From Microbacterium sp. LWH3-1.2 (GTDB lineage: Bacteria > Actinomycetota > Actinomycetes > Actinomycetales > Microbacteriaceae), in contig NZ_JBEGIK010000001.1 of NCBI RefSeq assembly GCF_040675855.1, positions 992,001-1,056,000 of the forward strand: a stretch of 64,000 bases of DNA, written 5' to 3'. A program made the translations under genes and the position numbers. The notes below the pieces were generated by a model. That model was not told where the DNA came from and did not search any database. It saw only the letters and a list, made by a program, of their open reading frames with translations. Below are positions 29,226 to 37,627 of this stretch, piece after piece. The number at the start of each line of letters is the position of its first letter. The stretch's first letter is position 1.

Positions 29226-29279
29226 TTGACAATCGTACGGCGTACGGCCATAGTACAGCGTACGACGTACGGTGTACGA
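29226..29279. promoter_or_regulatory. six-fold GTAC operator array with promoter
   Basis: Six GTAC cores lie at 29235, 29242, 29253, 29260, 29267 and 29274, that is at 7, 11, 7, 7 and 7-base steps. The outer ends are TCGTAC and GTACGA, an inverted pair. A plus-strand TTGACA (29226-29231) with 17 bases to CATAGT (29249-29254) forms a candidate promoter buried in the array. It sits 27 bases from the TetR start and is the obvious binding region for that protein. Confidence 0.65.
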
Positions 29280-29324
29280 GCGACGGCTGTCGCTCAGACT
29301 TGGGGAGGCCAGCGTGGGAATCGA

Positions 29325-29670
29325 CCAGCGATCGGATGCTCGACAAGGTGGAAGCACAGCCCCTGGCTGCAGTGCGCCGAGCGCTGACGCCCACCGGCAG
29401 CCTCGTCCCCGACAGCGGGCGCGGCGGGCGCTGGATCGGCCCCCGCGGTCGGATCGTACAGCGCGCGTACTGTCCGGGTTCTCCGGTCAGCGGCAGAGGC
29501 CGTTCGCGTCGTTCGGGAGGCGCGAGGACCTCCTGAGTCCGACCGACCTGCTCACGACCGGGCAGGTCGCGCCCGTCATCGACCGCACCTACACGCTCGA
29601 CGAAGCGGCCGACGCCCTCCGCTGCATCGCGGCCGGCCACACCCGAGGGAAGGTCGTGATCACCGTCTGA
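29325..29670 (+). pseudogene. relic of a zinc-type/quinone oxidoreductase (MDR) gene
   Basis: Only about the last 110 codons of an NAD(P)-dependent alcohol dehydrogenase/quinone reductase family gene remain, split by a frameshift. In one frame: VEAQPLAAVRRALTPTGSLV and GRGGRWIGPRGR (about 29347-29455). In another: QRQRPFASFGRREDL, VAPVIDRTYTLDEAADALR and GHTRGKVVITV, ending at 29670. Together they match the C-terminal third of that family. There is no catalytic or coenzyme domain. The intact gene was probably the original target of the adjacent TetR regulator. Confidence 0.75.
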
Positions 29671-29766
29671 CGACCGGGCCGACGAGAACGACCCTACTCG
29701 TGCGCATGCACCCGCCGAACCAGCCGCCACTCCGGCGGACGAACCGCTCCTCGTGAAAGAAGACCG

Positions 29767-30246
29767 ATGACCATCCGAACGAAAACCCCGAACCTGCTCG
29801 ACTACCCGCGGATCCCCGTGCAGGCCAAGCTCGCGGCCGCATGGACCAGCTTCATGTTCCTCTACGTCTACGTCGACATCCTCAACTTCTACAAGCCCGG
29901 TGTCGTCGACAGCATCCTGGGTGGTCTCGTCTGGAGGTTCGAGGTCACCCCGACCCTGCTGACCGTGATGCTCGCGTCGGTGGCGCTTCCCGCCGTCATG
30001 GTGATGCTCTCCCTGATGATGCCCGCCAAGGTGAACCGCGCCACGAACCTCGCCGTCGCCGCGCTCTACATCCCCTACTCGATGTTCAATGCCGCCGGAG
30101 CGACCTGGGAATGGGCCTTCTTCTACTGCCTCTCCATCGGAATCGAGGTGCTGCTCCTGGCCTTCATCCTGCGCTCCGCCTGGACATGGCCCCGAACCCC
30201 CGCCGTCGCCCCCGCAGATCCCGCGACGACCGACCTTCGACGATGA
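29767..30246 (+). CDS. DUF6326 family membrane protein
   Basis: A 159-residue protein with four membrane helices, fitting DUF6326. It begins MTIRTKTPNLLDYPRIPVQA, and contains the recurring WTSFMFLYVYVDILNFYKPG segment (26-45) and MFNAAGATWEWAFFYCLSIGIE. Function is unknown. Members often sit next to TetR genes and NAD(P)-dependent oxidoreductases, which agrees with the relic upstream. The ATG has a weak AAGA(A)GA site. Confidence 0.88.
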   Translation: MTIRTKTPNLLDYPRIPVQAKLAAAWTSFMFLYVYVDILNFYKPGVVDSILGGLVWRFEVTPTLLTVMLASVALPAVMVMLSLMMPAKVNRATNLAVAALYIPYSMFNAAGATWEWAFFYCLSIGIEVLLLAFILRSAWTWPRTPAVAPADPATTDLRR

Positions 30247-30401
30247 CGGATACCTACGTCGGAACCGCCGCTCATCCTGCGACGCTACGAGCCCGGATGC
30301 GCGCTCTCTCGGCAACCGACCGTGGCGCCGACGGGGACCTTGGCCATCGCCACTCTTCATGTTGTCCCGAATGGTCCGCGCCGTGGGCGTACGCTCACCT
30401 C

Positions 30402-30602
30402 ATGGCACCTCCGGACACGTTCGAGGCCCGATTCGACGAAGTGGCCACCGGCGGGCAGCGCCGGGTCGCCGTCGGCGTCGAGGTCCGAGACCGGGAGTCC
30501 GACGGATCGATCCCCACCGCGGCGTGGTTCCGGGGCGAGGAGTATCGCCTCGACGTCGAGGATGAGGAGGCAGGAACTGCGATCTACGTGAGACGCCTCT
30601 AG
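30402..30602 (+). CDS. small hypothetical protein
   Basis: A 66-residue acidic protein starting at the ATG 30402 (MAPPDTFEARFDEVATGGQR) and ending IYVRRL. It has a predicted all-beta pattern with alternating charged and hydrophobic residues; no family recognised. No clear ribosome site; the frame stays open upstream but without convincing coding sequence. Confidence 0.45.
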   Translation: MAPPDTFEARFDEVATGGQRRVAVGVEVRDRESDGSIPTAAWFRGEEYRLDVEDEEAGTAIYVRRL

Positions 30603-30639
30603 GCGTCCCCCGTGATACGCCCTCGCCGTCGCAGAGGCC

Positions 30640-30915
30640 TCAGCCTGCGAGTTCGTCCCGCAGCGCCTGGTTCTCGTCCTGGAGCTCGAGTACTCGAAGC
30701 ACGCCCTCGAGGTTGAGGCCCTGCTCGCGCAGTTCGGCGATTCGCCGAAGGCGCACGAGATCGTCGTCGCTGTAGCGACGGGTACCGCCCTGCGTCCTCG
30801 ACGGCGTCAGCAGCCCCTTGCTCTCGAAGAGCCGCAGGCTGGCCTCCGGTATCCCCAGCAGATCGGCCGCCACGGCGATCCCGTAGAGCGGAGTCGAGGA
30901 GTTGCGGTCCGGCAT
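30640..30915 (-). CDS. MerR family regulator, HspR-like
   Basis: A 91-residue one-domain MerR regulator from the ATG at 30913-30915 (AAGGAA upstream); an in-frame GTG at 30954 would add 13 residues. The winged helix-turn-helix is YGIAVAADLLGIPEASLRLF, ESKGLLTPSRTQGGTRRYSD, followed by LRRIAELREQGLNLEGVLRVLEL and a short coiled end. The sequence pattern is close to HspR, the heat-shock repressor, but there is no dnaK operon here. A GATAAT -10 box is seen at 30990-30995 on the minus strand; a lone CTTGAGT, half of an HspR box, lies at 31001-31007. Confidence 0.85.
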   Translation of the reverse strand: MPDRNSSTPLYGIAVAADLLGIPEASLRLFESKGLLTPSRTQGGTRRYSDDDLVRLRRIAELREQGLNLEGVLRVLELQDENQALRDELAG

Positions 30916-31051
30916 TCTGAGAGTTTCCTTAAAAGGCGTTGCGGCATGCTTCACGGTGAGTTACAAAAAATCTACAACACAGATCGCAGATTATCTCCGT
31001 CTTGAGTGACGGCTTCAGTTCTCGGGTGAAGTGGATAAGAGGTGGTTCTCG

Positions 31052-31324
31052 ATGATGCTCGTGGCAGCGCGCGCCGAAGCGCCGCAGGCGCACGAACCGG
31101 CAGATTCGCCCGGCGCCGACCAGCGATGGGTCGATGAGGAATTCTTCCGCATCGTCCGGCGGTCGTTCCCGGCGCGAACGGCGACGTCGTCGGCCGAGCT
31201 GCCATCGCGCGCGGTCATGGTCCTTCCCGCTGCGAGATCGCTCCGATTCATCCGCCCCGGTGAGAGGAGTGTTCTTCGCACCCGGGTTCGTTCGCCTCCT
31301 GCGGAGACCCGCCCCCGCGTCTGA
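31052..31324 (+). CDS. small hypothetical protein
   Basis: A 90-residue frame starting at the ATG 31052 with AGAGG nine bases before it. It contains the motif WVDEEFFRIVRRSFP, similar in pattern to short unknown proteins of Micrococcales, then an Arg/Ser/Pro-rich end that looks less protein-like. It is divergent from the MerR gene, 136 bases apart. I am unsure it is real. Confidence 0.35.
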   Translation: MMLVAARAEAPQAHEPADSPGADQRWVDEEFFRIVRRSFPARTATSSAELPSRAVMVLPAARSLRFIRPGERSVLRTRVRSPPAETRPRV

Positions 31325-31431
31325 AGATTCGGCCCGGCCACGGAGCGCCCGCGCTATCGGCGGCCGTGCCGACGCGTGGTGCTGGCCGCAACATCCGCGG
31401 CCGGCACCCGCGCGAACGGAAGGGAGTCACC

Positions 31432-31725
31432 ATGGATCTCGGCCCTCATCCTCGATTCGAGGCCAAGCAGGTCAACGATCTGGAATGGGTCGTTCACGAC
31501 CTCACGTGCGACGAGGGCGATCCCCGCCGAGTGATCGCCCACATCTGGCAGGCGGACCTCGACGAGTACGAAGTGACGTGGGTGCGCGGTCTTGCCCTCG
31601 ACCGCTGGTATCACTCGGTCCACTCCGTGCTGGAGGATGTGGTCGCCCGCATGCCGAACAGAACGAAACCGATCCCCATTCCGCACCGGCCACCGGCCGG
31701 TGCCCACCTCGCAGTGGCGGTGTAG
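31432..31725 (+). CDS. small hypothetical protein
   Basis: A 97-residue protein with a good AAGGGAG ribosome site before its ATG. It begins MDLGPHPRFEAKQVNDLEWV, has a conserved-looking core (HDLTCDEGDPRRVIAHIWQA, WVRGLALDRWYHSVHSVLED) and a Pro/His-rich C-terminus. The fold looks mixed alpha/beta, and the protein is soluble. No function assigned. It is convergent with the nickel transporter gene. Confidence 0.65.
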   Translation: MDLGPHPRFEAKQVNDLEWVVHDLTCDEGDPRRVIAHIWQADLDEYEVTWVRGLALDRWYHSVHSVLEDVVARMPNRTKPIPIPHRPPAGAHLAVAV

Positions 31726-31736
31726 TCGCTGCGAGG

Positions 31737-32744
31737 TCATGCTGTGGCCGCGCGCTGCGAGCGGGCGAAGATCCAGCCGGTGAGCCACGCGATGAGGAGC
31801 GCGGCGACGATGATCAACCCGAACGAATCGAGATTCGTCGCCGCGACGGCCTCCACGGGTGCCCACCGGACTCCCGCGGAGTCGACGAGCACGCCGCACA
31901 GGCCGACGGTCCCGACGATGAAGGCGACCGTGACCGAGAGCAGGATCAGGGTGGCGTTGTAGCGGCGCCGCCGCTCGGGACGATCCGCCGACCATCGATA
32001 GAGCCTCGCCGTGACGATGCTGTTCATGCCGTCGCACGTCACCATCCCCGCGGTGAACAGCAGCGGCAGAACCATCGCCGCGTACCACGGCATGACGACG
32101 CCCGCCCCGCCGGCGATCAGGAGCAGCGTGATGGTGGAAGCGGTGTCGAATCCCAGCCCGAACAGCAGGCCGACGACGAACATCTTCCACGGGGCGTCCA
32201 GCGTGGCCGCGGTGCGCGCGATGACCACCGAGATGGGGCCGCCAGCCGCGGGGGCGTCCTGGACGGGGGCGCCTCCGCGTGCGTGACGGAGAAGTCGAAA
32301 GAGGATGACCAGGTTCGCCGTTGCCATGGCGAGCAGGAAGACGCTCGACACTGTGGGCCCCCACACCCCCGTGAAGACACCCAGTGGAGAATCCTCCGCC
32401 CCGATCTGGGAGGTCAGGGCTCCGACTCCGGCGGTCACGAGGCCGACCGCCACCAGCACCACCGTCGAATGCCCCAGCGCGAACCACACGCCGACACTCG
32501 ACGGGTCCTTCCCGTCGGCCACCAGCTTGCGGCTCGTGTTGTCGATGGCGGCGATGTGGTCGGCATCGAACGCATGACGCATGCCGAGCACGAAGGCCGT
32601 GACGGCCAGACCGGTCCCGAACGTGGATGTGCCGGCTTGATGGTCGCCGGGCAGCACCACGATCGCGAACAGCGCCCAACTGACGATCAAGAGCGCGCCG
32701 GCGACGATCAGCACGCGGCGTGCTGCCGGTGTCATGCGATTCAT
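31737..32744 (-). CDS. NiCoT family nickel/cobalt transporter
   Basis: A 335-residue secondary transporter for Ni2+ (or Co2+). The hallmark HAFDADHIAAIDN motif in TM2 and LGFDTASTITLL in a later helix identify the HoxN/NixA family; about eight helices. The ATG at 32742-32744 has a GGAG site; the longer frame would run into ureD. It closes the minus-strand urease cluster, 74 bases beyond ureD, so it should supply nickel for urease. A Pro/Ala-rich linker (about 153-168) separates its two halves. Confidence 0.94.
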   Translation of the reverse strand: MNRMTPAARRVLIVAGALLIVSWALFAIVVLPGDHQAGTSTFGTGLAVTAFVLGMRHAFDADHIAAIDNTSRKLVADGKDPSSVGVWFALGHSTVVLVAVGLVTAGVGALTSQIGAEDSPLGVFTGVWGPTVSSVFLLAMATANLVILFRLLRHARGGAPVQDAPAAGGPISVVIARTAATLDAPWKMFVVGLLFGLGFDTASTITLLLIAGGAGVVMPWYAAMVLPLLFTAGMVTCDGMNSIVTARLYRWSADRPERRRRYNATLILLSVTVAFIVGTVGLCGVLVDSAGVRWAPVEAVAATNLDSFGLIIVAALLIAWLTGWIFARSQRAATA

Positions 32745-32818
32745 GGATGCTCCGTTCCTTCCCGATCCGACGGGCGCCGGTCCTGGGGCCGAGAGCGCGC
32801 CGCTTTCTCCCTCGTCGT

Positions 32819-33550
32819 TCACGCGACAGGTGCGGGTTCCCGCTCGAGCCGCGCTGCGGCGATGAGGAGGCCCTCGAGCGGGCTCTCATGCGCAGCGTCG
32901 CCGAGGTAGCGCACCACCGTTCCTCCTCGCTCGAGTTCGAGACGGGTCGCACCCTCGATTTCGGCGACGGACGCCTGTTCCCCGACGGTGATGACGCTGT
33001 CCATGACCCGATTCGGGCCGAGGATGCCGGGGACGGGGGAGTCGCCGCGCACCTCGAGGGTTTCCCGCACGAGCGGGCCGATCACGTCGGAGACATCTGT
33101 TTCCGCCGTGAGTCGGCCGCCGCGCTCCCCGGTGCGGCCGAGGACGAGGGTCTCGCGCAGGACCGCCGACGAACCGGGGGCCAGCGTGATGGTCAGCGAC
33201 CGCGTAAGGGAACCGGCATCCGTGACCACCGTCGGAAGACCCTCCCAGGCGAGGCGCGCGCCGGGCTCGAGGTCGACGCGGGCGTGCCACTGCGACGCGT
33301 CGCCGGCTTCTCCCGGGCGCCCGTAGACGACGAGGCCGCCGATGTCGACGAGATTGAGCGCGCAGCCCGCGCCGACCGCGATCCGGATGCGGACGTCGTC
33401 GCCGGGAAGCAGCATCGCGCGCCCGGCGACGAGCGCCACTTCGGCGGATCTCCCGTGTCGACGCACGAGGCGCGGCACGATGAGTTCGCCTGCCAGCGCG
33501 CACGACACATCCGCTCCGCGCGGGGAGATGTCGACGACCGTGGGGTTCAT
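32819..33550 (-). CDS. ureD: urease accessory protein UreD
   Basis: A 243-residue urease chaperone that binds the apo-enzyme and, with UreF and UreG, opens it for nickel. The ATG at 33548-33550 lies 4 bases after the ureG stop. Beta-rich sequence with LLPGDDVRIRIAVGAGCALNLVDIGG, DASQWHARVDLEPGARLAWEGLPTVV, and LGRTGERGGRLTAETDV fits the family. The upstream frame within ureG is not coding. Confidence 0.9.
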   Translation of the reverse strand: MNPTVVDISPRGADVSCALAGELIVPRLVRRHGRSAEVALVAGRAMLLPGDDVRIRIAVGAGCALNLVDIGGLVVYGRPGEAGDASQWHARVDLEPGARLAWEGLPTVVTDAGSLTRSLTITLAPGSSAVLRETLVLGRTGERGGRLTAETDVSDVIGPLVRETLEVRGDSPVPGILGPNRVMDSVITVGEQASVAEIEGATRLELERGGTVVRYLGDAAHESPLEGLLIAAARLEREPAPVA

Positions 33551-33554
33551 GGCT

Positions 33555-34337
33555 TCACGGGTGCACGTGGTCGGCGTGGCTGTGCGCGGCCTCGTCCGCC
33601 GCATGCGCGTGGGGCGCCTCGCCGTCCTCGTGCGTGTGGAGCAAGCCGTTGCCTTCCTCGTCGGCGTGGAAGTGCGGTGCCATCGGCCCGGGGTCCTGCG
33701 GGATGTGCGACCCGGCGCGGTGCGCGGCCAGCACCGAGAGCACCCACGCGCGCAGCGCGGCGACCGAGGGCGCGTCGGTGCGCGAGAGGGCGAGCACGGG
33801 CCGGTCGTCGCGCGCGGCGGTGGCGTCGGCGACCATCTGCGGGACGTCCACGCCGACATAGGGCGCGAGATCGGTCTTGTTGACGACCAGCAGGTCCGCG
33901 CGGCCGATGCCGGGTCCGCCCTTGCGGGCCACGTCGCCGCCGCCGGCGACGTCGAGCACGAAGATCTGCGCGTCGACGAGTGCCGGCGAGAACGTGGCGG
34001 TGAGGTTGTCGCCGCCGGACTCGATCACCACCATGTCCAGCGGCGCGAACGCGCGCTCGAGGTCCTCGGCCGCAAGGAGATTCGCGGTGACGTCATCCCG
34101 GATGGCGGTGTGCGGGCACGCACCGGTCTCGACGGCGATGATGCGCTCGGGCTCAAGCACGCCGGCAGAGCGGAGGAAGCGGGCATCCTCATCGGTGTAG
34201 ATGTCGTTCGTGATGACGCCGATGCGGATCTCGTCGGCGAGGGCGCGGCAGATCGTCGCGATGAGCGATGACTTGCCGGTGCCGACCGGGCCGGCGACGC
34301 CGAGGCGCAGAGCGCGGGATGCGGGGGATTCAGGCAC
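33555..34337 (-). CDS. ureG: urease accessory GTPase UreG with His-rich C-terminal tail
   Basis: A SIMIBI-class GTPase of 260 residues that delivers nickel to urease. The P-loop is GPVGTGKSS (16-24); then [15 protein letters not shown], the metal-binding CPH motif in [26 protein letters not shown] and [10 protein letters not shown]. Unusually, about 40 residues are added at the C-terminus, holding ten histidines among acidic residues ([25 protein letters not shown]). Such tails can store nickel and may stand in for the absent UreE. The GTG start overlaps ureF by 8 bases. Confidence 0.95.
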   Translation of the reverse strand: MPESPASRALRLGVAGPVGTGKSSLIATICRALADEIRIGVITNDIYTDEDARFLRSAGVLEPERIIAVETGACPHTAIRDDVTANLLAAEDLERAFAPLDMVVIESGGDNLTATFSPALVDAQIFVLDVAGGGDVARKGGPGIGRADLLVVNKTDLAPYVGVDVPQMVADATAARDDRPVLALSRTDAPSVAALRAWVLSVLAAHRAGSHIPQDPGPMAPHFHADEEGNGLLHTHEDGEAPHAHAADEAAHSHADHVHP

Positions 34338-35004
34338 GGAAGAGCCTCCTGGTGGATCGTGCGTGGACCTCGGCCCACGCTTCGGATTGTGGTGCGGTGA
34401 GTGCGGGGATACCGGCGGGATCGGTGATCGCGGCGATCGCGGCGAGGCGGTCGTCGACCCCGCTGCACAGCTCGATCACGAGCGACACGAGCTCGAGTGG
34501 ATCGCGCGGCTCGAGCTTGAGCACGGCGGCCGCCGCAGCCTGCATGTCTTCGTAGACGACGAGCCGCGCCAGCTCCAGCGGCGGCACGTCGAGCCCGGCG
34601 GCGATGACGCCGAGCACGCACGGGCGCGGCGGCGGCACCGGGCGCTCCCGCCACGCGGCGATGGCCTCGTCGCCCGGGAGCAGTGTGCCGCCCACGCGCA
34701 GGTACCCTCGCGCGAGCAGACGCGCGGCATCCCGCTGTGCCCGGCTCGGGGTGCGCGCGGCCCACGCGGCCTCTACGGCGTCGAGTTCCCCGCCCGTGAT
34801 GCGGGCGTGCCGCGCAGCCACGGCCGTGCCCGCCTCGACGAGCGTGGTGGTCGCGGCCCTGCCGTGCAGGAGCGCGCCGAGGTGCGCAGCATCCACTCCC
34901 GCCATCACCGCGGGCTCCACTCCGGCAGAGTGCGCGTGACCGCCCGAAGGCAGCCGTGCGTCGGCCAGCAGCAGGGCGGCGGTGGAGGACGGGAGGGGCG
35001 GCAT
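34330..35004 (-). CDS. ureF: urease accessory protein UreF
   Basis: A 224-residue, mainly helical accessory protein that bridges UreD and UreG in the activation complex. It begins [28 protein letters not shown], the typical N-terminal FPSGGFAHS-like motif, and ends with a Glu/Trp/His segment and basic residues. The ATG overlaps the ureC stop by one base (TGATG), indicating coupled translation. The frame continues upstream inside ureC, but that part does not look coding. Confidence 0.88.
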   Translation of the reverse strand: MPPLPSSTAALLLADARLPSGGHAHSAGVEPAVMAGVDAAHLGALLHGRAATTTLVEAGTAVAARHARITGGELDAVEAAWAARTPSRAQRDAARLLARGYLRVGGTLLPGDEAIAAWRERPVPPPRPCVLGVIAAGLDVPPLELARLVVYEDMQAAAAAVLKLEPRDPLELVSLVIELCSGVDDRLAAIAAITDPAGIPALTAPQSEAWAEVHARSTRRLFRA

Positions 35005-36707
35005 CAGAACAGCTGGTAGAGCTGGGCCAGGGGAAGACGTGCGGCGGGCGCGGGCTCGACGCGTTCGCCGTCGATCGAGATGTCGAACGTGTCGGGCCGG
35101 ATGTCGATCCGGGGGAGAGCGTCGTTGTTGCGCATGTCGGCCTTGCCGACCTCGCGCGTCGAACGCAGCGGCAGCAGCCGGCGGGTGAGACCGAGCCGTT
35201 CCTCGAGTCCGGCCTCCAGCGCCGCGGGCGCGACGAACGAGACCGACAGTGAACCGCCGATCGCGTCGACGAACGAGGGGCGCATCAGCACCGGCTGCGG
35301 CGTGGGGATCGATGCGTTGGGGTCGCCGAGCGCGCCCCAGACCAGTCCGCCGCCCTTGACGACGACGCTCGGACGGAAGCCGAAGAACCGCGGATCCCAC
35401 AGCACGAGATCGGCGAGCTTACCGACCTCCACCGAGCCGACCTCGTCGTCGATGCCGTGAGCGATCGCAGGGTTGACGGTGTACTTGGCCACGTAGCGGC
35501 GTGCACGCTCGTTGTCGGCGGGAAGGCTCTCCCCGAGCGACCCGCGGCGGGCCTTCATGACATGCGCGACCTGCCAGGTCCGCGTGACCACCTCGCCGAT
35601 ACGCCCCATGGCCTGAGCGTCGGAGGACGTGATCGAGATCGCCCCCATGTCGTGCAGGATGTCTTCCGCGGCGATCGTGGTGGCACGGATGCGGGACTCC
35701 GCGAAGGCGAGGTCCTCGGGCACGCCGGGGTTGAGGTGGTGGCAGACCATCAGCATGTCGAGATGCTCGGCGACGGTGTTGACGGTGTGCGGCAGGGTCG
35801 GGTTCGTCGACCCGGGGATCACGTACGGCAGGCTCGCGATCGACAGGATGTCGGGCGCGTGGCCGCCGCCGGCACCCTCGACGTGGAAGGCATGGATGCT
35901 GCGGCCCGCCATCGCCGCGATGCTCGACTCGACGAATCCGGCCTCATTGAGCGAGTCGCTGTGGAGGGCGACCTGCAGTCCCCACTCCTCGGCTGCACGG
36001 AGACTGGCGTCGATCGCCGCGGGTGTGGAGCCCCAGTCCTCGTGGACCTTGTAGCCGGCCGCGCCGGCCAGAGCCTGCTCTTCGAAGGCCGCCCTCGACA
36101 CCGTGTTGCCCTTGCCGAGCAGCAGGACGTTCACCGGCAGCCGGTCGAGCGAGCGGTGCATCCGCTCGAGGTGCCACGCGCCGGGGGTCACCGTCGTCGC
36201 CTTCGAGCCCTCGGATGGGCCTGTGCCGCCGCCGACGATCGTCGTGATGCCGGTCGCGAGCGCCTCATGGATCTGCGAGGGGGAGAGCAGGTGCACGTGG
36301 GAGTCGATGGCGCCGGCGGTGAGGATCTTCCCCTCCCCGGAGATCACGTCGGTGGAGGGGCCGATCACCAGTCGCGGGTCGACGCCGTCGGCGATGTCGG
36401 GGTTGCCCGCGCGGCCGATTCCCACGATGCGACCGTCGCGGATGCCGACATCGGCGCGGACGACGCCCCACCAGTCGAGGATCACCGCGTTGGTGATGAC
36501 CGTGTCGAGCGCTCCCTCCGCTCGGGAGAGCGTGCTCTGTGCCATCGATTCGCGGATCGACTTGCCGCCGCCGAACACCGCTTCCTCGCCGCCGACCGTG
36601 AGATCGTCCTCGAGCTCGATCCACAGGTCGGTGTCGCCGAGGCGGATCTGGTCTCCCGTGGTCGGCCCGTAGATGCGGGCGTACCGCTCGCGGTCGATGC
36701 GCACCAT
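35004..36707 (-). CDS. ureC: urease subunit alpha UreC
   Basis: The catalytic subunit, 567 residues, normal length. The dinickel site is complete: His137/His139 ([10 protein letters not shown]), carbamylated Lys220 ([10 protein letters not shown]), His249, His275 ([15 protein letters not shown]) and Asp363 (SSDAQAMGR). The mobile flap VCHHLNPG holds Cys322 and His323. Urea is hydrolysed to ammonia and carbamate in the cytoplasm. Start ATG at 36705-36707 overlaps the ureB stop by one base. The gene order ureA-B-C-F-G-D is the usual actinobacterial one without ureE. Confidence 0.97.
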   Translation of the reverse strand: MVRIDRERYARIYGPTTGDQIRLGDTDLWIELEDDLTVGGEEAVFGGGKSIRESMAQSTLSRAEGALDTVITNAVILDWWGVVRADVGIRDGRIVGIGRAGNPDIADGVDPRLVIGPSTDVISGEGKILTAGAIDSHVHLLSPSQIHEALATGITTIVGGGTGPSEGSKATTVTPGAWHLERMHRSLDRLPVNVLLLGKGNTVSRAAFEEQALAGAAGYKVHEDWGSTPAAIDASLRAAEEWGLQVALHSDSLNEAGFVESSIAAMAGRSIHAFHVEGAGGGHAPDILSIASLPYVIPGSTNPTLPHTVNTVAEHLDMLMVCHHLNPGVPEDLAFAESRIRATTIAAEDILHDMGAISITSSDAQAMGRIGEVVTRTWQVAHVMKARRGSLGESLPADNERARRYVAKYTVNPAIAHGIDDEVGSVEVGKLADLVLWDPRFFGFRPSVVVKGGGLVWGALGDPNASIPTPQPVLMRPSFVDAIGGSLSVSFVAPAALEAGLEERLGLTRRLLPLRSTREVGKADMRNNDALPRIDIRPDTFDISIDGERVEPAPAARLPLAQLYQLF

Positions 36708-37039
36708 CAGTCGTCCTCCGTCGATCGGATCTGGATGCCGGCCACACGTCGATTCCCGCGCAGCGAGACGGCCGCGACGCGCTTGGAGACGCCGGGCTCG
36801 AACCTCTCGGATGTGCCGGACGGGATGTCCAAACGGAAGCCCGCGGCCGCGCTGCGATCGAACTCCAGCGCGGCGTTCACGTCGGGCAGGTGGATGTGCG
36901 AGCCGATCTGCACCGGCCGGTCGCCGGTGTTGAGGATCACGAGGTCGAGGCGCTCGTCATCGGCGCGGTCGGCGTTGAGCTCGATCGATCCGGGCCGGAC
37001 CCGGATGGCGCCGGGACCGGATGCTGAACCTGATGCCAT
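36707..37039 (-). CDS. ureB: urease subunit beta UreB
   Basis: A 110-residue beta-barrel structural subunit. The typical block [20 protein letters not shown] (residues about 40-59) is intact, as are [24 protein letters not shown] and the [11 protein letters not shown] strand. It begins ten bases after ureA and ends at the start of ureC. Confidence 0.96.
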   Translation of the reverse strand: MASGSASGPGAIRVRPGSIELNADRADDERLDLVILNTGDRPVQIGSHIHLPDVNAALEFDRSAAAGFRLDIPSGTSERFEPGVSKRVAAVSLRGNRRVAGIQIRSTEDD

Positions 37040-37048
37040 GGCAGTTCC

Positions 37049-37351
37049 TCAGTCGATCGGGTGGTGGAGGGTGACGAGCTTGCGGCCGTCGGGGAACGTC
37101 GCCTCGACCTGTACGTCCGCGAGCATGTCGGCGACGCCGTCCATCACGTCCCCCCGGCTCAGCACGGTTCGTCCTTCGGTCATCAGCTGAGCCACCTCGG
37201 CGCCGTCCCGGGCGCGTTCGATGACCCAGGTCGACAGCAGGGCGACCGCCTCCGGATGGTTGAGCTTGACGCCGCGCTCCCTGCGATCGCGCGCCACCAT
37301 GCCCGCCACCGCGAGCAGCAGCTTCTCCGTGTCTGCGGGTGACAGGTGCAT
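37049..37351 (-). CDS. ureA: urease subunit gamma UreA
   Basis: A 100-residue helical subunit, first gene of the urease operon. It has [20 protein letters not shown] and [22 protein letters not shown], as in all UreA, and ends LVTLHHPID. An AGGAGGGAG ribosome site lies just upstream. The promoter should lie in the 276-base gap it shares with the divergent urt operon. Confidence 0.96.
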   Translation of the reverse strand: MHLSPADTEKLLLAVAGMVARDRRERGVKLNHPEAVALLSTWVIERARDGAEVAQLMTEGRTVLSRGDVMDGVADMLADVQVEATFPDGRKLVTLHHPID

Positions 37352-37534
37352 GAGTGCTCCCTCCTGGTCGATGCGTGTCAGAAGTCTGCCATCGCCTGGG
37401 AGCGATGACGTTCTTTCGCGCGCGCGTGGCTCTCCGAGAAGTGCGGAAAATCAACGGAATCAGCGACTTCGACGCTCGCAGTGTTTACACGCTCGATACG
37501 TTCGAGCAATGGCAATGTAATGCCGCAGCCCCAT

Positions 37535-37547
37535 GGTTGGACCAACC
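37535..37547. promoter_or_regulatory. 13-bp palindrome between ureA and urtA
   Basis: GGTTGG-A-CCAACC is a perfect palindrome in the gap between the divergent urease and urea-transport operons, about 80 bases before urtA. It may bind a dimeric regulator. I cannot name the protein. Confidence 0.4.
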
Positions 37548-37576
37548 TGCAGCGCCTGTGCGCTCGGTTCGCACCC

Positions 37577-37618
37577 CACCGCATCACACCCGAAACGCAC
37601 CGCATCACCCTTGAAACG
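37577..37618 (+). repeat. two 21-bp tandem repeats upstream of urtA
   Basis: Two adjacent 21-base units (37577-37597 and 37598-37618) read CACCGCATCAC-x-C/T-GAAACG with only three differences. They end 9 bases before the urtA start codon and include its ribosome site region. The GAAAC words resemble half-sites of the actinobacterial nitrogen regulator GlnR (GTnAC/GaAAC), but the spacing (21 bases) is not exactly canonical. Confidence 0.6.
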
Positions 37619-37627
37619 GAGCACAGC

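Noticed and set aside
31001..31007. CTTGAGT as an HspR heat-shock box
   Set aside because: Only one half-site is present; the inverted partner ACTCAAG is not found at the right distance.
32745..32822. Longer start for the nickel transporter
   Set aside because: It would overlap the end of ureD and adds a Gly/Pro-rich stretch not seen in the family.
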